NCBI GenBank assembly: GCA_022836615.1
Contig: MU405327.1
Span: forward strand, 68,572-132,571
Direction: 5' to 3'
Length of the DNA: 64,000 bases
Source of the DNA: Annulohypoxylon bovei var. microspora
Taxonomy: Eukaryota; Ascomycota; Sordariomycetes; Xylariales; Hypoxylaceae
Below the pieces are notes generated by a model that was not told the DNA's origin, ran no database searches, and saw only the letters and a program-made list of their open reading frames with translations. The position numbers and the translations under genes were made by a program. Positions 35,806-46,250 of this stretch are shown here, in pieces. The stretch's first letter is position 1, and each line of letters begins with the position of its first letter.

Positions 35806-36832
35806 ATGGCGACCACGCAACAAAAAGAGTTACAAAAGCTCTTTAGCAGCATCACAGGAGGCTTAAACGATGAAGAACTAGAGCGAGTCGTCGCAGATTC
35901 GGAACGGGTCATGAGAGGCCCCGCAGGGCTGTTGCTCGCGCAGGCGGAACTTAACGAGTCCACCACAGAACCGTTTGTACTGTTGGACAATGCTTGCGGA
36001 ACGGGTCCCATCGTGGCGTACCTGCAAGACCACATCGACAAGAAGATTCTATCCGAGAGCAAGGTAGTATGTGCGGACTTCAACGAAAACCTGGTTGATA
36101 TGTTGAAGAGGCGAGCAGCTAAATACGGCTGGGTAAATGTTGAGACGGCTGTTGTCGATGCCCAGGTTCGTCGATATACCTAACTCGAGACTCTGCGAAA
36201 CAGACGTGTCTGTGTCTGTGTCTGACTTCTTCCATAGCACTCGGGCTTCCCAAACGAATCTTTCTCGCACGTAACCATCAACTTTGCCATGCACATCATC
36301 CCGAAGCCGGAGGTCGTGCTACAAGGTATGTTAACAAGAATAAGGTTGACCTGGATGAAGTGTTGCTGATGAAATCTTAGATACCATGAGGCTGCTCAAG
36401 CCAGGAGGCGTCTTTGCTTTTAGCGTCTGGCACAAGGATACGAAGAGTTGGACTACCGATATGAGATCATGCTTCGACGCGCTGCCATTCGACGCACCGA
36501 TGCCCAACCCGGCGCCCATGACCATCCACGGGAAACCCCAGTGGGCGGACCCGAAGGGCGTCGAGGACGAGCTGAAGGCCCACGGGTTCGAAAATATCCA
36601 GGTCAAGACAGTACCTCACATAGTTCGCGTCCACGGCGCGGAGGACTACCTCAGGAGCTACACGATGATGAAGGACTGGATGGTCAACACGTACTGGAGC
36701 GAGGACGCGAAGCAGAAGGCGCAGAATATGTTAGACGAGCATATCGTAAAGCACCTGAAGGAGAAATACCACGGCGAGGGATGGGACTTGAACTGGGCCG
36801 TGATTCTGGCTACCTGTCAGAAGCCTTCTTAG
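35806..36832 (+). CDS. SAM-dependent methyltransferase (class I)
   Basis: Three exons, 35806-36165, 36238-36325 and 36381-36832, about 299 residues. The start is at MATTQQKELQ with ACCATGG context. Motif I is LLDNACGTGPIV (about residues 59-70); the acidic residue after strand 2 is in VVCADFNENLV. A post-I block TAVVDAQHSGFPNESFSHV spans the first intron, and LLKPGGVFAFSVWH is motif III-like. Residues after 160 form a cap (HIVRVHGAEDYLRSYTMMKDWM). The fold is typical of fungal small-molecule or secondary-metabolite methyltransferases. Substrate unknown, and no biosynthetic backbone gene is nearby. Confidence 0.9.
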
Positions 36833-37267
36833 TAGGAGGAGTGGACATCTATAGTCTAAGCAAGGAATATGATGGGTAGGTACCTAGTTGCCTATGTAAG
36901 AATCATATGAAATAACGAACTGGGCATCATTATTCCATACGTTACTCCATATATTAATTAATACTCCATATATTACCTAATGTAATCCTTACCTAGATAT
37001 GTAAATAAGCATGATTCTTGTATACGCATGTACATTTATCGATAAGCAAAATGATTTAACAAGGAATCTACCTGGTACGTACATATCTGAGCTTCGTAGT
37101 GATCGCCGTTGCAACGCGACCAGTTGAATTTTGACCAGGCTGTCGTCTAGCCCTTTGTCTTTCGTTTAACAGTCGGACAAGTGTCGCAGTAACAATACCT
37201 CACCAAACTCCTAAAACCTCGACATGATCCTTCTACCCCCTTAATATCGATACCAAGGCGATCGATC
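36833..37267. other. Short spacer
   Basis: AT-rich with ATATTAATTAATACTCCATATATTA near-repeats (about 36945-36980, split copies). No gene. Confidence 0.5.
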
Positions 37268-38251
37268 ATGCTTTCACTCGCGCCCCTTTTCCTAGGCGCA
37301 TTGCCGTTCCTCGTCCAAGTTGCGACAGCAAACAACAATCTCAAAGAAGGCGTCCTGCCGTCCTACCACTATGGCGCACCCATCGCTGTCGAGTGCATGA
37401 ATAGAAGTGTGTGAGTACGACATCCGGGATACTTTTTATTCTATCTTCCCGACTGATAAGGAAATCATCAACCTAACTCTACTAACCTTCTTGTTTCTTT
37501 CCTCAGAGAGACTGGCGAACACATCCAGGATGCCAAGAACGAGATCCAATGGATTCCCTTTCCAGTCTGTAACGAAACCGGGAAGTCCCTCGAGTTCAAT
37601 TACGGCCTCGAAGGCGAGATGAACTGTACGATACCTATGATAGACGACCCTTTCTTCCACCTGCTGGAGTTTTACATCCATAACGACGCGCCTCTCGCCT
37701 GTCGCCTCCCCGCTCGACCGCCCGCCCACGTCGAGATGGTCGGCGAGAAGCCCTACCAGCAAGAACACATACCGCTAGTATTTGCCCTGGCCGGCACGCT
37801 GCAGCTGAGCCACCTACATATCAGCACCCACCTCAACATCCTGCTGCACAGCACCCCGAAGCACCACATCCACCCCCACGACAGCGGCGTCCTCGACAGC
37901 GGCGCCGCGTACAGCACGAGCCCCCTCAGCCACATGGACGGTAGCTTCACTAAGCGACTAGTTATCGGCGACCCTCTACCACTAAGCTTCAGCGTGAGGT
38001 GGTTCCCAACCCCGGCTCTGCCCAAGACCGAGGGGAAGGTCGAGTGGCAGGGGATGGGGGGCCACATCTACGCCAGCACCGTGTTCTACGCGCTCGTATC
38101 CTTCGCCGCCGGCGTCCTCGTATCGGGCGTCTACTTCTTCGGCATCATCCTACCTAAGAGGTTAAAGGGCAGAGGCCTCGGCGGCGCCACACCGCTGGGG
38201 TATGGTAACGGTGTAGGCAACGGATGGGGCTATTCCAAGAGGATGGATTAA
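37268..38251 (+). CDS. Secretory-pathway type I membrane protein of unknown function
   Basis: Exons 37268-37410 and 37507-38251, about 295 residues; the 96-nt intron (GTGAGT donor, CTCAG acceptor) splits a valine codon. A signal peptide covers about residues 1-22. The luminal domain has several cysteines (VECMNRS, FPVCNET, MNCTIP, LACRLP) that could form two disulfides, and sequons NRS, NET and NCT. A histidine-rich stretch (KHHIHPHD) is notable. One transmembrane helix near residues 240-262 (FYALVSFAAGVLVSGVYFF) is followed by a short glycine-rich cytosolic tail. It appears to be a conserved filamentous-fungal protein; I cannot name its function. Confidence 0.8.
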
Positions 38252-38551
38252 GTCTTTAGAGCAGTTGTCAGCGTCGCGATTCGAGCGGGTTCTTGTACAT
38301 ATTATGAAGACGACGAGAAATCGTGCGTGTCAGTCGTGTGTGTGTGTGTGTGTGTGTGTGTCGGTACGGCTCTGGGATTATCGGCTGTGCCAAAAGGACG
38401 GTTGCGTCAATGATACCAAATGGGGGAAGAATAGGTAGCTTCCTAGGGTAGAGCTATGGATGAAACAACACAAGAGCCATTACGCCTAATAATAATCCAA
38501 AATTACATTAGGTGCCTCAGCAATTTTGCAAACCAGATGCCCCCTCTTTAA
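38252..38551. other. Convergent spacer with TG microsatellite
   Basis: A (GT)n run at about 38336-38361 between the 3' ends of two convergent genes. Confidence 0.7.
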
Positions 38552-39289
38552 TCACTGGACCTTCTTTCTAGCATCCACCGCACCAAGACGGTTAAGCAGC
38601 CGCACGTACGTGTCGACAGTCAGCAGGACAGCTACTCCATAGTTAGCACGCACCTCTACCTCTACACCTACGTGGCAGGCCTCGCCTAATCGGGATCAAA
38701 CTTACCGACGGCAAGGTACCCGCCGTACAGGCCGCCTAACAATACCACCTTCTGCTGCGCGGTCACGACGGCAGGGTCCCAGAGAAAGGCCTCGTACATG
38801 CAGGTAGCGGTAGTCAACGCCGTCTCGATGCCGTACACGAGAAGCAGCAGCTCGGCGCGGCCGCTCAGACCGCTCCGCCTAGCCGTGCCGGCGTTGCGAC
38901 CGCCGCCGAGGAGCGCGCGCACCGCCCAGAGAGACACCGGCAGGTGGAAGACGAGCTCTAGGAAGGCGAACAGCGGGAAGAAGCTCGGAACGGCTGCCGG
39001 AGGCGGCGCGAAGAACTGGTCGTTGTACGTCTCTATGTAGTAGACCCGCAGCTCATATAAGAGGTGTAGCGGTGACGAGGGCGGCACCCACAGAGAGGTT
39101 GGGTAAAGGGGTACGAGATCAACGCCTGCGGGTGTTAGATGCGGGTGTCAGATGAGATGTGTCGTAAGCTCATAGTTTATATAGATATGTCGGAAGTGAG
39201 ATTTCTAGGCACATACAGAACAGAACCGGAAGATGAATGAGGAAGTATGTGAGATAGACCTTATCCAGCCAATATCGTGTCGAAGACAT
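38552..39289 (-). CDS. EXPERA-domain protein, TMEM97/sigma-2 receptor family
   Basis: Three exons, 39289-39217, 39125-38706 and 38631-38552, about 190 residues. The third exon is inferred: a GTAAGT donor after YLAV, a GCTAACT branch site and a TAG acceptor lead to a frame encoding AVLLTVDTYVRLLNRLG, a fourth transmembrane helix, and ending in ARKKVQ. Without it the protein would end prematurely at GKFDPD. Helices: residues about 12-30 (VYLTYFLIHLPVLF), 75-97, 115-135 and 158-175. The terminal KKVQ fits a KKxx ER-retrieval signal. The family includes EBP-like ER proteins with roles in sterol or lipid handling; the function here is unknown. Confidence 0.88.
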
Positions 39290-39964
39290 GGTAACGCGTT
39301 AGATTTAAAACGAAGCTTATATCGGATATCTTTAATAATCGAGAAATGATATTTGAACCGCCGTTAGCACCTATCTACTTAAATATGTTTGACGCAAAGC
39401 AAAGTTTTGGGGTTTTCTAAGAAATTAGGAGTGAGGCGTTTATGTTGGATTTCAAATTAGAAGATTTGACCTGTGCGTAATCGGGTTATACACTGTCTTT
39501 ACACTGTATTCCCTAACCTCTAGACGTAGACATGACAGCCAGCAAGTTGTTATATTATTGTTGTATCGTTGATCACTTTCATCTTTAGGTACGGTTGGCT
39601 TCTTAGATAGATGATATTTAATGCTCTTGTTCGTGTTTAACTAGAATTGATGAGAGATTCTTTAATTCGGTATATTGATTGTAGTGTCTGGTTTTGAATA
39701 GGGGTTATGTAAAATGGTTATGCTCTCCAACTACGCCCTCCAACCACGCCACTCGCGTACCTATTTACATGACGAAGGATACTGAATTTAAGAAACTAGA
39801 AATTGGAGGAAATGAATAAGAAGCATGGATTTATATTAATAAATTGTGGTATAATTGGGTTTAGCACCCACTTCCACGGGTGAAGAGATGACAGTCGAGC
39901 CTTGAAATTAGTTGAACGGCCTAGGTGGGTGAATGAGGACATATATCTCGAGTCACAGCGCGAC
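39290..39964. other. Gene-free stretch
   Basis: AT-rich, nothing recognised. Confidence 0.5.
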
Positions 39965-40794
39965 TCATTCTTCCGCCTGCCATCTTGTGAATTCGGCTAC
40001 CCAAAGGCATCCAAGCAGTGCGGGGACCAATGCTAAAAGAACCCACCATAGCTCGAGGGTAAGACGAGACCGGAGCCACCTTTTGATCCGTACTTTGAGC
40101 AGGCGTTTATGCGCACACTTCTGCGTTCCGTAGACCAGACATCCTAAGCCGGGCCGCGACTCGCATTCGACATGTTCGCGGCGTCTCTGCATGAGTAACC
40201 TGAAGTAGATTTAGTCATGTCCGATCATACAGTACTACTGCCCTGACAAGTTCACCCGGGTATGTCTCTTCATCCTCACCTTACACTGCCCCTGCAGAAT
40301 TTCAAATCGCTGCCTAGGTCACATTGACGATCATTTGGACATTCCAGATGTAAAGTCCGACGTTCGATTAGCCAATCCACCTTGAGTTCTAGGCCGGTAT
40401 CGACCAGATAGTAGAAGTATCTGTTCGTGTGCTTGAGAGACAGGGCGTCGGGGTACGAGAGTTGTTGACTGATAAGAAGATGTATTTCAGGTGGCATATT
40501 CTCGAAAGCTGACACCTCCTTAGGCGGAAGCTGAGTGATAGACTCCAGCTCTGGCACCTCGATAGGGTCCGTCTTGGACGTATGAAAACGACGGATCATG
40601 TTCATATTTAGGGTATCTTGTGTCTCTCCCGAAGAACTAGCTCTGGTTGGCGACTGGCGATTTTCTATCAAAGGCCCAATAAAATATGTCAAATAGCTGA
40701 TAATAGAGGTCTCAACGACTGTAAAGAGCGGGATGCCCCGGGTCGGTGACCTTGATTTGATTGCTGAATAGCTTAGACCATCGCATCGAAACAA
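39965..40794 (-). CDS. F-box protein with C-terminal membrane segment
   Basis: Exons 40794-40280 and 40199-39965, about 249 residues. The donor GTGAGG and acceptor TTCAG split an arginine codon and give FCRGSVRLLMQRRREHVE. An F-box-like core sits at about residues 96-135 (FENMPPEIHLLISQQLSYPDALSLKHTNRYF). A cysteine-containing segment follows (LECPNDRQCDLG, CESRPGLGCLVYG). A hydrophobic helix, LELWWVLLALVPALLGCLW, lies near the C-terminus. This architecture recurs among filamentous-fungal F-box proteins. The start is uncertain: Met64 (MNMIRRFHTSK) would remove a poorly conserved N-terminus. Confidence 0.78.
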
Positions 40795-41868
40795 AAGTGG
40801 GAAAGTCCAATTGCTTTGTACAGCTTCGCTGCCTAGACTTGATATCCTCGCGTGAGAAGCTAGGCTGGTTTCAAGAACATCACTCTCGCACGGAGTTCTC
40901 TAACCTCAGCTCTCCCACCGTCGCAGACACCGCCTGCCACTAGCTTGGTAATATCTTAGGACATATGCCTAGAATTAGTTAACTAAGCCATGCTCGCCAC
41001 GAACCGACGGATGGAGATGTTAGGCAAGCAAGAAATGGCAAGCTAATAGTGATAAAATCGCTAGGAGGTAGGCAGCAATATATTCCACCTCTTACATACG
41101 GGGCGTGTGGCGTAACAAAGGCAACAAGATACGAACCCGATCTAAGACATATGCACCTATACCCCGGTCCAGATGGATGGTAACCTCAAGGCAAAGTAGG
41201 TTGCAATACAAGTATTAACTTCAACATAGCCTTAAAGATAACGCATAATATAGGTAGGTAGACAATGAAGTTTAGGGAGAAGAGAATCGAGCTGTCGAGT
41301 TGATGTTTAAGTGAAGATGAATGGGTAGAATGCAAGGACTCCTCACAGCCTCATTCGATCTTCAAGTATTTAATGTGGCTTAGGCATTTTCCCCTTTCCA
41401 AGGTATGTATCTAAGTACATTGTTTGACCAATAGCGTCAATGAGAATTCACCTGGCTGGGATGTTAAAGTCTGCAGGCAGCCGTGTGGGGGCATGTGATC
41501 GCGCGACTGACAAGATTGTCCTAGCGCGTTTATTTATTTCCACTTTCCAATTCCCATTTTCCATTTTCCATTGTCCATTTTCCATTACCCACCCCCCTAC
41601 CCCCCACCAAATCACATCGTCATGTCTGATCAACATTAGGTACCTCCCTGGTACGCAAAGATGGCGACAAATATCATGACTCGATTTATAACTCTTTTAA
41701 CTTCCAACTTCCTCTCTTCAGCTTTAATCTGAGCTTTACCACGCTTGCTAGACCTACACTACATCGTAACTGCTTTGTTCCATGTACTCCCGTCGCTGTA
41801 CTATCGGATATACTTGACGTCTTCCATCGCGTGATGACCTATCGGCTAACTACTAGGTATACACATAT
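40795..41868. other. Gene-free stretch
   Basis: About 1.1 kb of promoter-type sequence. A CCATTTT tandem near 41548-41585 ends in C-rich sequence 41586-41606. No gene. Confidence 0.5.
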
Positions 41869-43650
41869 ATGGCTAGATCCGTTCCTCCCATAATGGATGG
41901 CGATAGTTCAGACGAGAGCAACTATGGGTCGGATTTTTCAACGGGGGAAGAGGTTATCGTAAATCAACTCCTCGAAGGCCTTAGGAATAAGACTACCTCA
42001 CCGAGCGAATCTGCGAGCACCGTTTCTAGTTCTATTCAAGTCGCATCGTCTATCGATACGAATGCTAAGGTCGCCGGAAGCTTGTCTGTCCTATTACCCG
42101 CTCCTAAACTAGAAAGTCAGCATCATGGACCCGGCCAGCGCGGTCAGCGTGGTCGCTCAAAGGACACTCTGCTCGGCAAGGCCGATGCTTCCACAAATAA
42201 TCATGGGCAAGACAGGAATAACTCAACTGCCCAGTCGAATGCGCGTGCGCCGCTACGCATCCCAATCGATGACGTACAGTACCCGGATCGTGAGTTGCTG
42301 GACGAAATACATGTCCCCATCCACAAGACATGTCTAACTAACTAGCAGCGCTTAGTTAGCCGTTTCCTATCTGGTGCCAATCCCGACGTAGCTCCTAAGC
42401 CAGAGACTCTCGAGCTAGCTCCCAAGTCAGAGACTCCCGAGCCGCTCAGAGATTCCCAGTCTCCTCTGCAGCGCTTCCGCTCCTTCCCGAGGAGACCGCT
42501 CACCGTCTCCGACCTGTCTTCCGGCGCCTGGTGCGAACTGCAGTACTGGTATACGCTTACTCGGCTTCCCGGGGGGAGGAAGACGCGAACCGCGGCGATG
42601 CGGGGCGGCACCCGCGTCCACCAAACATTGGAGGATCAGGTCCATACCACGGTCCAAGTCAACATAGCTAACAAGGAGGAGGCATTTGCGCTACGGCTGT
42701 GGAACGTCATCCAAGGACTCCGCACGCTTCGAGACGCCGGCATGACCAGAGAGCTCGAAGTATGGGGAATCGTCGAAGGCCAGATCGTCAACGGCGTCAT
42801 AGACGAAGTAAGCCACGAAAGCCCCAATCCCGATTTCGAGCAGGAGCTCAGCCTCTCCCAATCATCGAGGGGTTTTATCGCAACCCATCCAAAGGAACAG
42901 ACGGCCATAACAGATTATCTGGGACCGCATCACAAGACATTTTACCTCACCGACGTCAAGACTCGCGCGTCGGACAGGCTGCCTACCGGAGCAGCTCTCA
43001 GGCCAGCTAGGGTTCAGCTATTCTTGTATCATCGTCTCCTGGGGGAAATGGCATCCGGCGCGGTAGACTTCGACGCCGTATTAAACCGATACGGTCTGAG
43101 AGCCGACGCTCTGTTTTCTGACGCCTTCATGGCTCAGGTAGGCGATCTGCACGACGAAATATTTTACGACGCGGAATCAGAACCCGGAGGGGCACCATCG
43201 ACTCCTCATTCTACCCGGTCTACTCGTTCCGGGCAAGGTGCCGGGTTGTCGGGTGCGTCCCCAGGCCAGTCGTACCAGACGATGCCACCTGCGGAATTGA
43301 TCAGGTATCGATCCATCGTGCACATGCTTCCCCTGCTGCGGTCCGAGCTGCGGGAGACTTTCCCACGCGGCGCCGCCACGCTCGGCGAACTTCTTGCCGT
43401 CCAGTACCGCCATAGGGATGACGGTCGCGTCCTCGGGAACAACGCGTTTCCGAACGATCCCGAAGCGCTAGAAGTATATCTCAAGCAGGACCTGGAATGG
43501 TGGCGCGGAGAAAGGGACGCCGAGGGCGTCTCCATCGAAGAGACTTATAAATGTCGGTCGTGCGAATTTGCGGAGAGCTGCCAATGGCGAAAGGACAAAG
43601 AAGCCGCAATTCTACAGAAAACAAGGGGCACTCTGCGCGCCAGCAGCTGA
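41869..43650 (+). CDS. Exonuclease V (EXO5/DEM1 family), Fe-S cluster nuclease
   Basis: Exons 41869-42289 and 42356-43650, about 571 residues. The 66-nt intron (GTGAGT donor, TCTAACTAAC branch, CTTAG acceptor) removes a TAG at 42343-42345 and joins QYPD to LSRFLSG; it has length 3n, so the frame is the same on both sides. The N-terminal 140 residues are disordered and acidic. The nuclease core starts at LTVSDLSSGAWCELQYWYT, with VEGQIVNGVIDEVSHE and FYLTDVKTRASDRLP supplying acidic and Lys residues of the PD-(D/E)XK site. Four cysteines for a 4Fe-4S cluster are visible: one in GAWCEL and three in CRSCEFAESC. Family members act on single-stranded DNA in mitochondria or nucleus. Confidence 0.92.
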
Positions 43651-44111
43651 CATAGTAGTTTACCTATTTAGTAGCTTGATTTACTACACCTGCTTAGGTA
43701 TATCCAACGAATTATTACTCGTGCCTCCGGGCCTACCTTGGTGTTAGTTTATGCTTCGTACTCTATTGGCATTAAGAATTGTCTCTACCGTGGTCTAAAT
43801 CTCGCCGAACATTACAACCTCAGATTTAAAGATAGTAAAAACAAATGAATCATGAAGGATGTCTTGCTGGGCATGGGCCTGGGGCTTGGGGCGGGATTAT
43901 AGCATCCATAGTACGGAGAGTTATCGCAGTTTAGATTCCTCTGCCTATTCTCCTAAAGTACTCTAAAATGCACACTGTTATTGGTATTTATAAAAGGAAC
44001 CATGTTTCGCTCGCTCAAAAGTTACCGCGTATATTACCCAGCGCCACATTCATGCCATGCTTTTTCCCTTCCCCTTTTCTACAACTGTCCTTATGGGATC
44101 TATCTATCTAT

Positions 44112-44198
<87 letters not shown>
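44112..44198. repeat. Poly-G tract of about 87 bases
   Basis: Uninterrupted G run directly before a T and ten Ns. Probably a sequencing or assembly artefact, or an unresolved G:C homopolymer. Confidence 0.9.
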
Positions 44199-44199
<1 letters not shown>

Positions 44200-44209
44200 N
44201 NNNNNNNNN
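44200..44209. other. Assembly gap (10 Ns)
   Basis: Ten consecutive N. True gap length unknown. Confidence 0.99.
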
Positions 44210-44330
44210 CTCAAATTTTACGGGTTTTTTTACCCCCCGCCAAATTATTTCCATGTTTTTTCCCTTCCCATTTTTTAAACTGGTCCTTTTGGTTTTTATA
44301 TTCCTACCCCCCCCCCCCCCCCCCCCCCCC
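44210..44330. repeat. Degraded direct copy of 44014-44111 followed by poly-C
   Basis: 44210-44306 aligns almost base-for-base and in register with 44014-44111; both contain CTCAAA at the start and TTTTTTCCCTTCCC-like sequence in the middle, with many substitutions toward homopolymers. About 24 C follow at 44307-44330, where the left copy has G. Confidence 0.85.
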
Positions 44331-44725
44331 TTCTCTCTCTCTCTCTATATATATAGGGGCTTAATGTTGCCTGCGCAGGACAGCGGTTCTTGGATTTAGC
44401 CGCTCCTTGTAGCCGATGAAACATTCAATTCGTGGAGAATCTTTGCGACATCATGTCTAATCGTCTCTGGCAATACCTAGCATTGCCTCATTCGGCAGAA
44501 GAAATCCTGGGGATGTTCTGGATTCCAGGCAACACGCACTATGAGTCTTAAAGCAACCAAAACTGGAAGGATACGGATAAATCTTGGTAGTCAGGTACAT
44601 GAAGGCTGGGCACTATTAGATGCTTAATATATCTATCTACCTACCTACCTACCTAGTTACTATCAATAATCTAGAAAATTTCGAATCATGAATGGACTTT
44701 CGACCGACACACAATATCTGTCAAA

Positions 44726-45374
44726 ATGCCGCTCCCACTACTAATAACGGCAGTAGTCTTTCTACCATTGACGGCCTTCGGGAGGAGCGCGAGCGTGAAA
44801 GTTCGGCAGGCAGGGAGCACGGTTACCGTGAATCTCGACCAGAAGTACCAGACGATCGATGGCTTCGGCTGCTCGGAGGCTTTCCAGAGAGCCGTGCAGA
44901 TGTCCAAGCTAACGGAGGAACAGCAGCAGTACACCCTTGATCTTCTCTTTAGCACGACAAAAGGAACCGGACTGTCCATCCTCCGCAACGGCATCGGCTC
45001 GTCCCCAGACATTAGCTCCGATCATATGGTCTCCATCCAACCCAAGAGTCCAGGAGGCCCGTCAAGCGCGCCGAGTTACGTCTGGGACGGCTCGGACAAC
45101 AAGCAACTATGGGTTTCCCAAGAGGCCGTCAAGCGCGGGGTCAAGACGATCTACGCCAACGCCTGGAGCACCTGGCTACATGAAGACCAACGGAAACGAC
45201 GCGAACGGCGGGACTCTGTGCGGGGTCGGCGGTGCCTCATGGTCTAGCGGCGACTGGAAGCAAGCATACGCCGATTACCTGGTGCAGTATATAAAGTATT
45301 ACCTAGAGTCTAACGTGACAATAACGCACCTGGGATTTGTCAACGAGCCGGACCTTACGTTAGTACACCGTTAC

Positions 45375-45410
<36 letters not shown>

Positions 45411-46250
45411 AGCTTAACGGTGGTTAGCTGACATGTGGCGTGATATTTCAGGACGAGCTATGCGTCGATGCGCTTCTCGGGCTCGCAAGCAGCGGACTTC
45501 ATCCAGGTACTCCACCCTACTCTCGAAAAGGCCAACCTAAGCTCGGTCGGCATCAACTGCTGCGACCCGGAGGGCTGGAATAGCCAGGCGGGTATGCTGG
45601 GTCAGCTAAGCTCGGTCGATAGCCTCATGTCAACCATCACGGCGCATTCTTACACGTCCTCGCCCGGGTCGCCTCTGAACACGCGCCACCGCGTCTGGCA
45701 GACAGAGGCCGCCGACCTAAACGGCCAATGGCAAGGCGCGTGGTACAGCAGCGGCGGCGCCGGGGACGGCATGACCTGGGCTAATAACATCTACACAGCC
45801 ATCGTAAACGCGAACGCTTCCGGCTACCTCTACTGGATCGGCGCCCAGACCGGGGCGACTAACTCGAAACTTATCCGAATCGACGGCGACAACGTCTCCC
45901 CTTCGAAGCGCCTGTGGGCCTTCGGACAATGGAGCCGATTCGTCCGACCCGGCGCCGTTCGCGTAGGCGTCCAGGGGGCGCCGTCGAGCGTACGTACCGC
46001 GGCATTCCAGAACGTCGACGGCTCCGTCGCCGTCCAGTTCATCAACAGCGGAGGATCGGCGGCCAACGTTCAGGTGACGGTCAGCGGAGGAGAATTCAAC
46101 TCGAGTACCGCAGCGGCCTATATTACCGATAATACTCATGACGTGGGCGACTTAACCGTATCGCTAAGCGGCGGAACGGCTGCAGTTATCGTGCCGGGAA
46201 GGGCTATGGTTACGCTTGTACTGAAGCAAGAGGCGCCGCCGCCAGCATAG
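44726..46250 (+). pseudogene. GH30 family glycosidase (endo-beta-1,6-galactanase-like), frameshifted
   Basis: Exon 1 44726-45358 and exon 2 45452-46250. A signal peptide covers about residues 1-20. The family start is clear: QTIDGFGCSEAFQRAVQMSK. At 45169/45170 the frame shifts: NAWS is followed by APGYMKTNGNDANGG in the next frame, as if one GC dinucleotide were lost. Unshifted, the product stops at about 173 residues and lacks both catalytic glutamates, the acid/base in GFVNEPDLT and the nucleophile in WQTEAADLN. The splice GTTAGT...TTTCAG joins LT to TSYASM, consistent with GH30 subfamily 5, and the exon lengths fit only if two bases are missing. The intron has 27 As (45376-45402). The C-terminal beta-sandwich is intact. 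Either a recent pseudogene or a base-calling error. Confidence 0.85.

Larger units (their letters stand above)
43651..44725. other. Gene-free stretch containing an assembly gap
   Basis: No gene. It includes the poly-G tract, the N gap, a degraded copy of the left flank and a poly-C tract, each listed separately. CTACC repeats at 44637-44655 precede the GH30 gene. Confidence 0.7.

Noticed and set aside
43968..44399. Glycine-rich open frames across the poly-G tract
   Set aside because: They run through the assembly gap and homopolymer and have no biological support.
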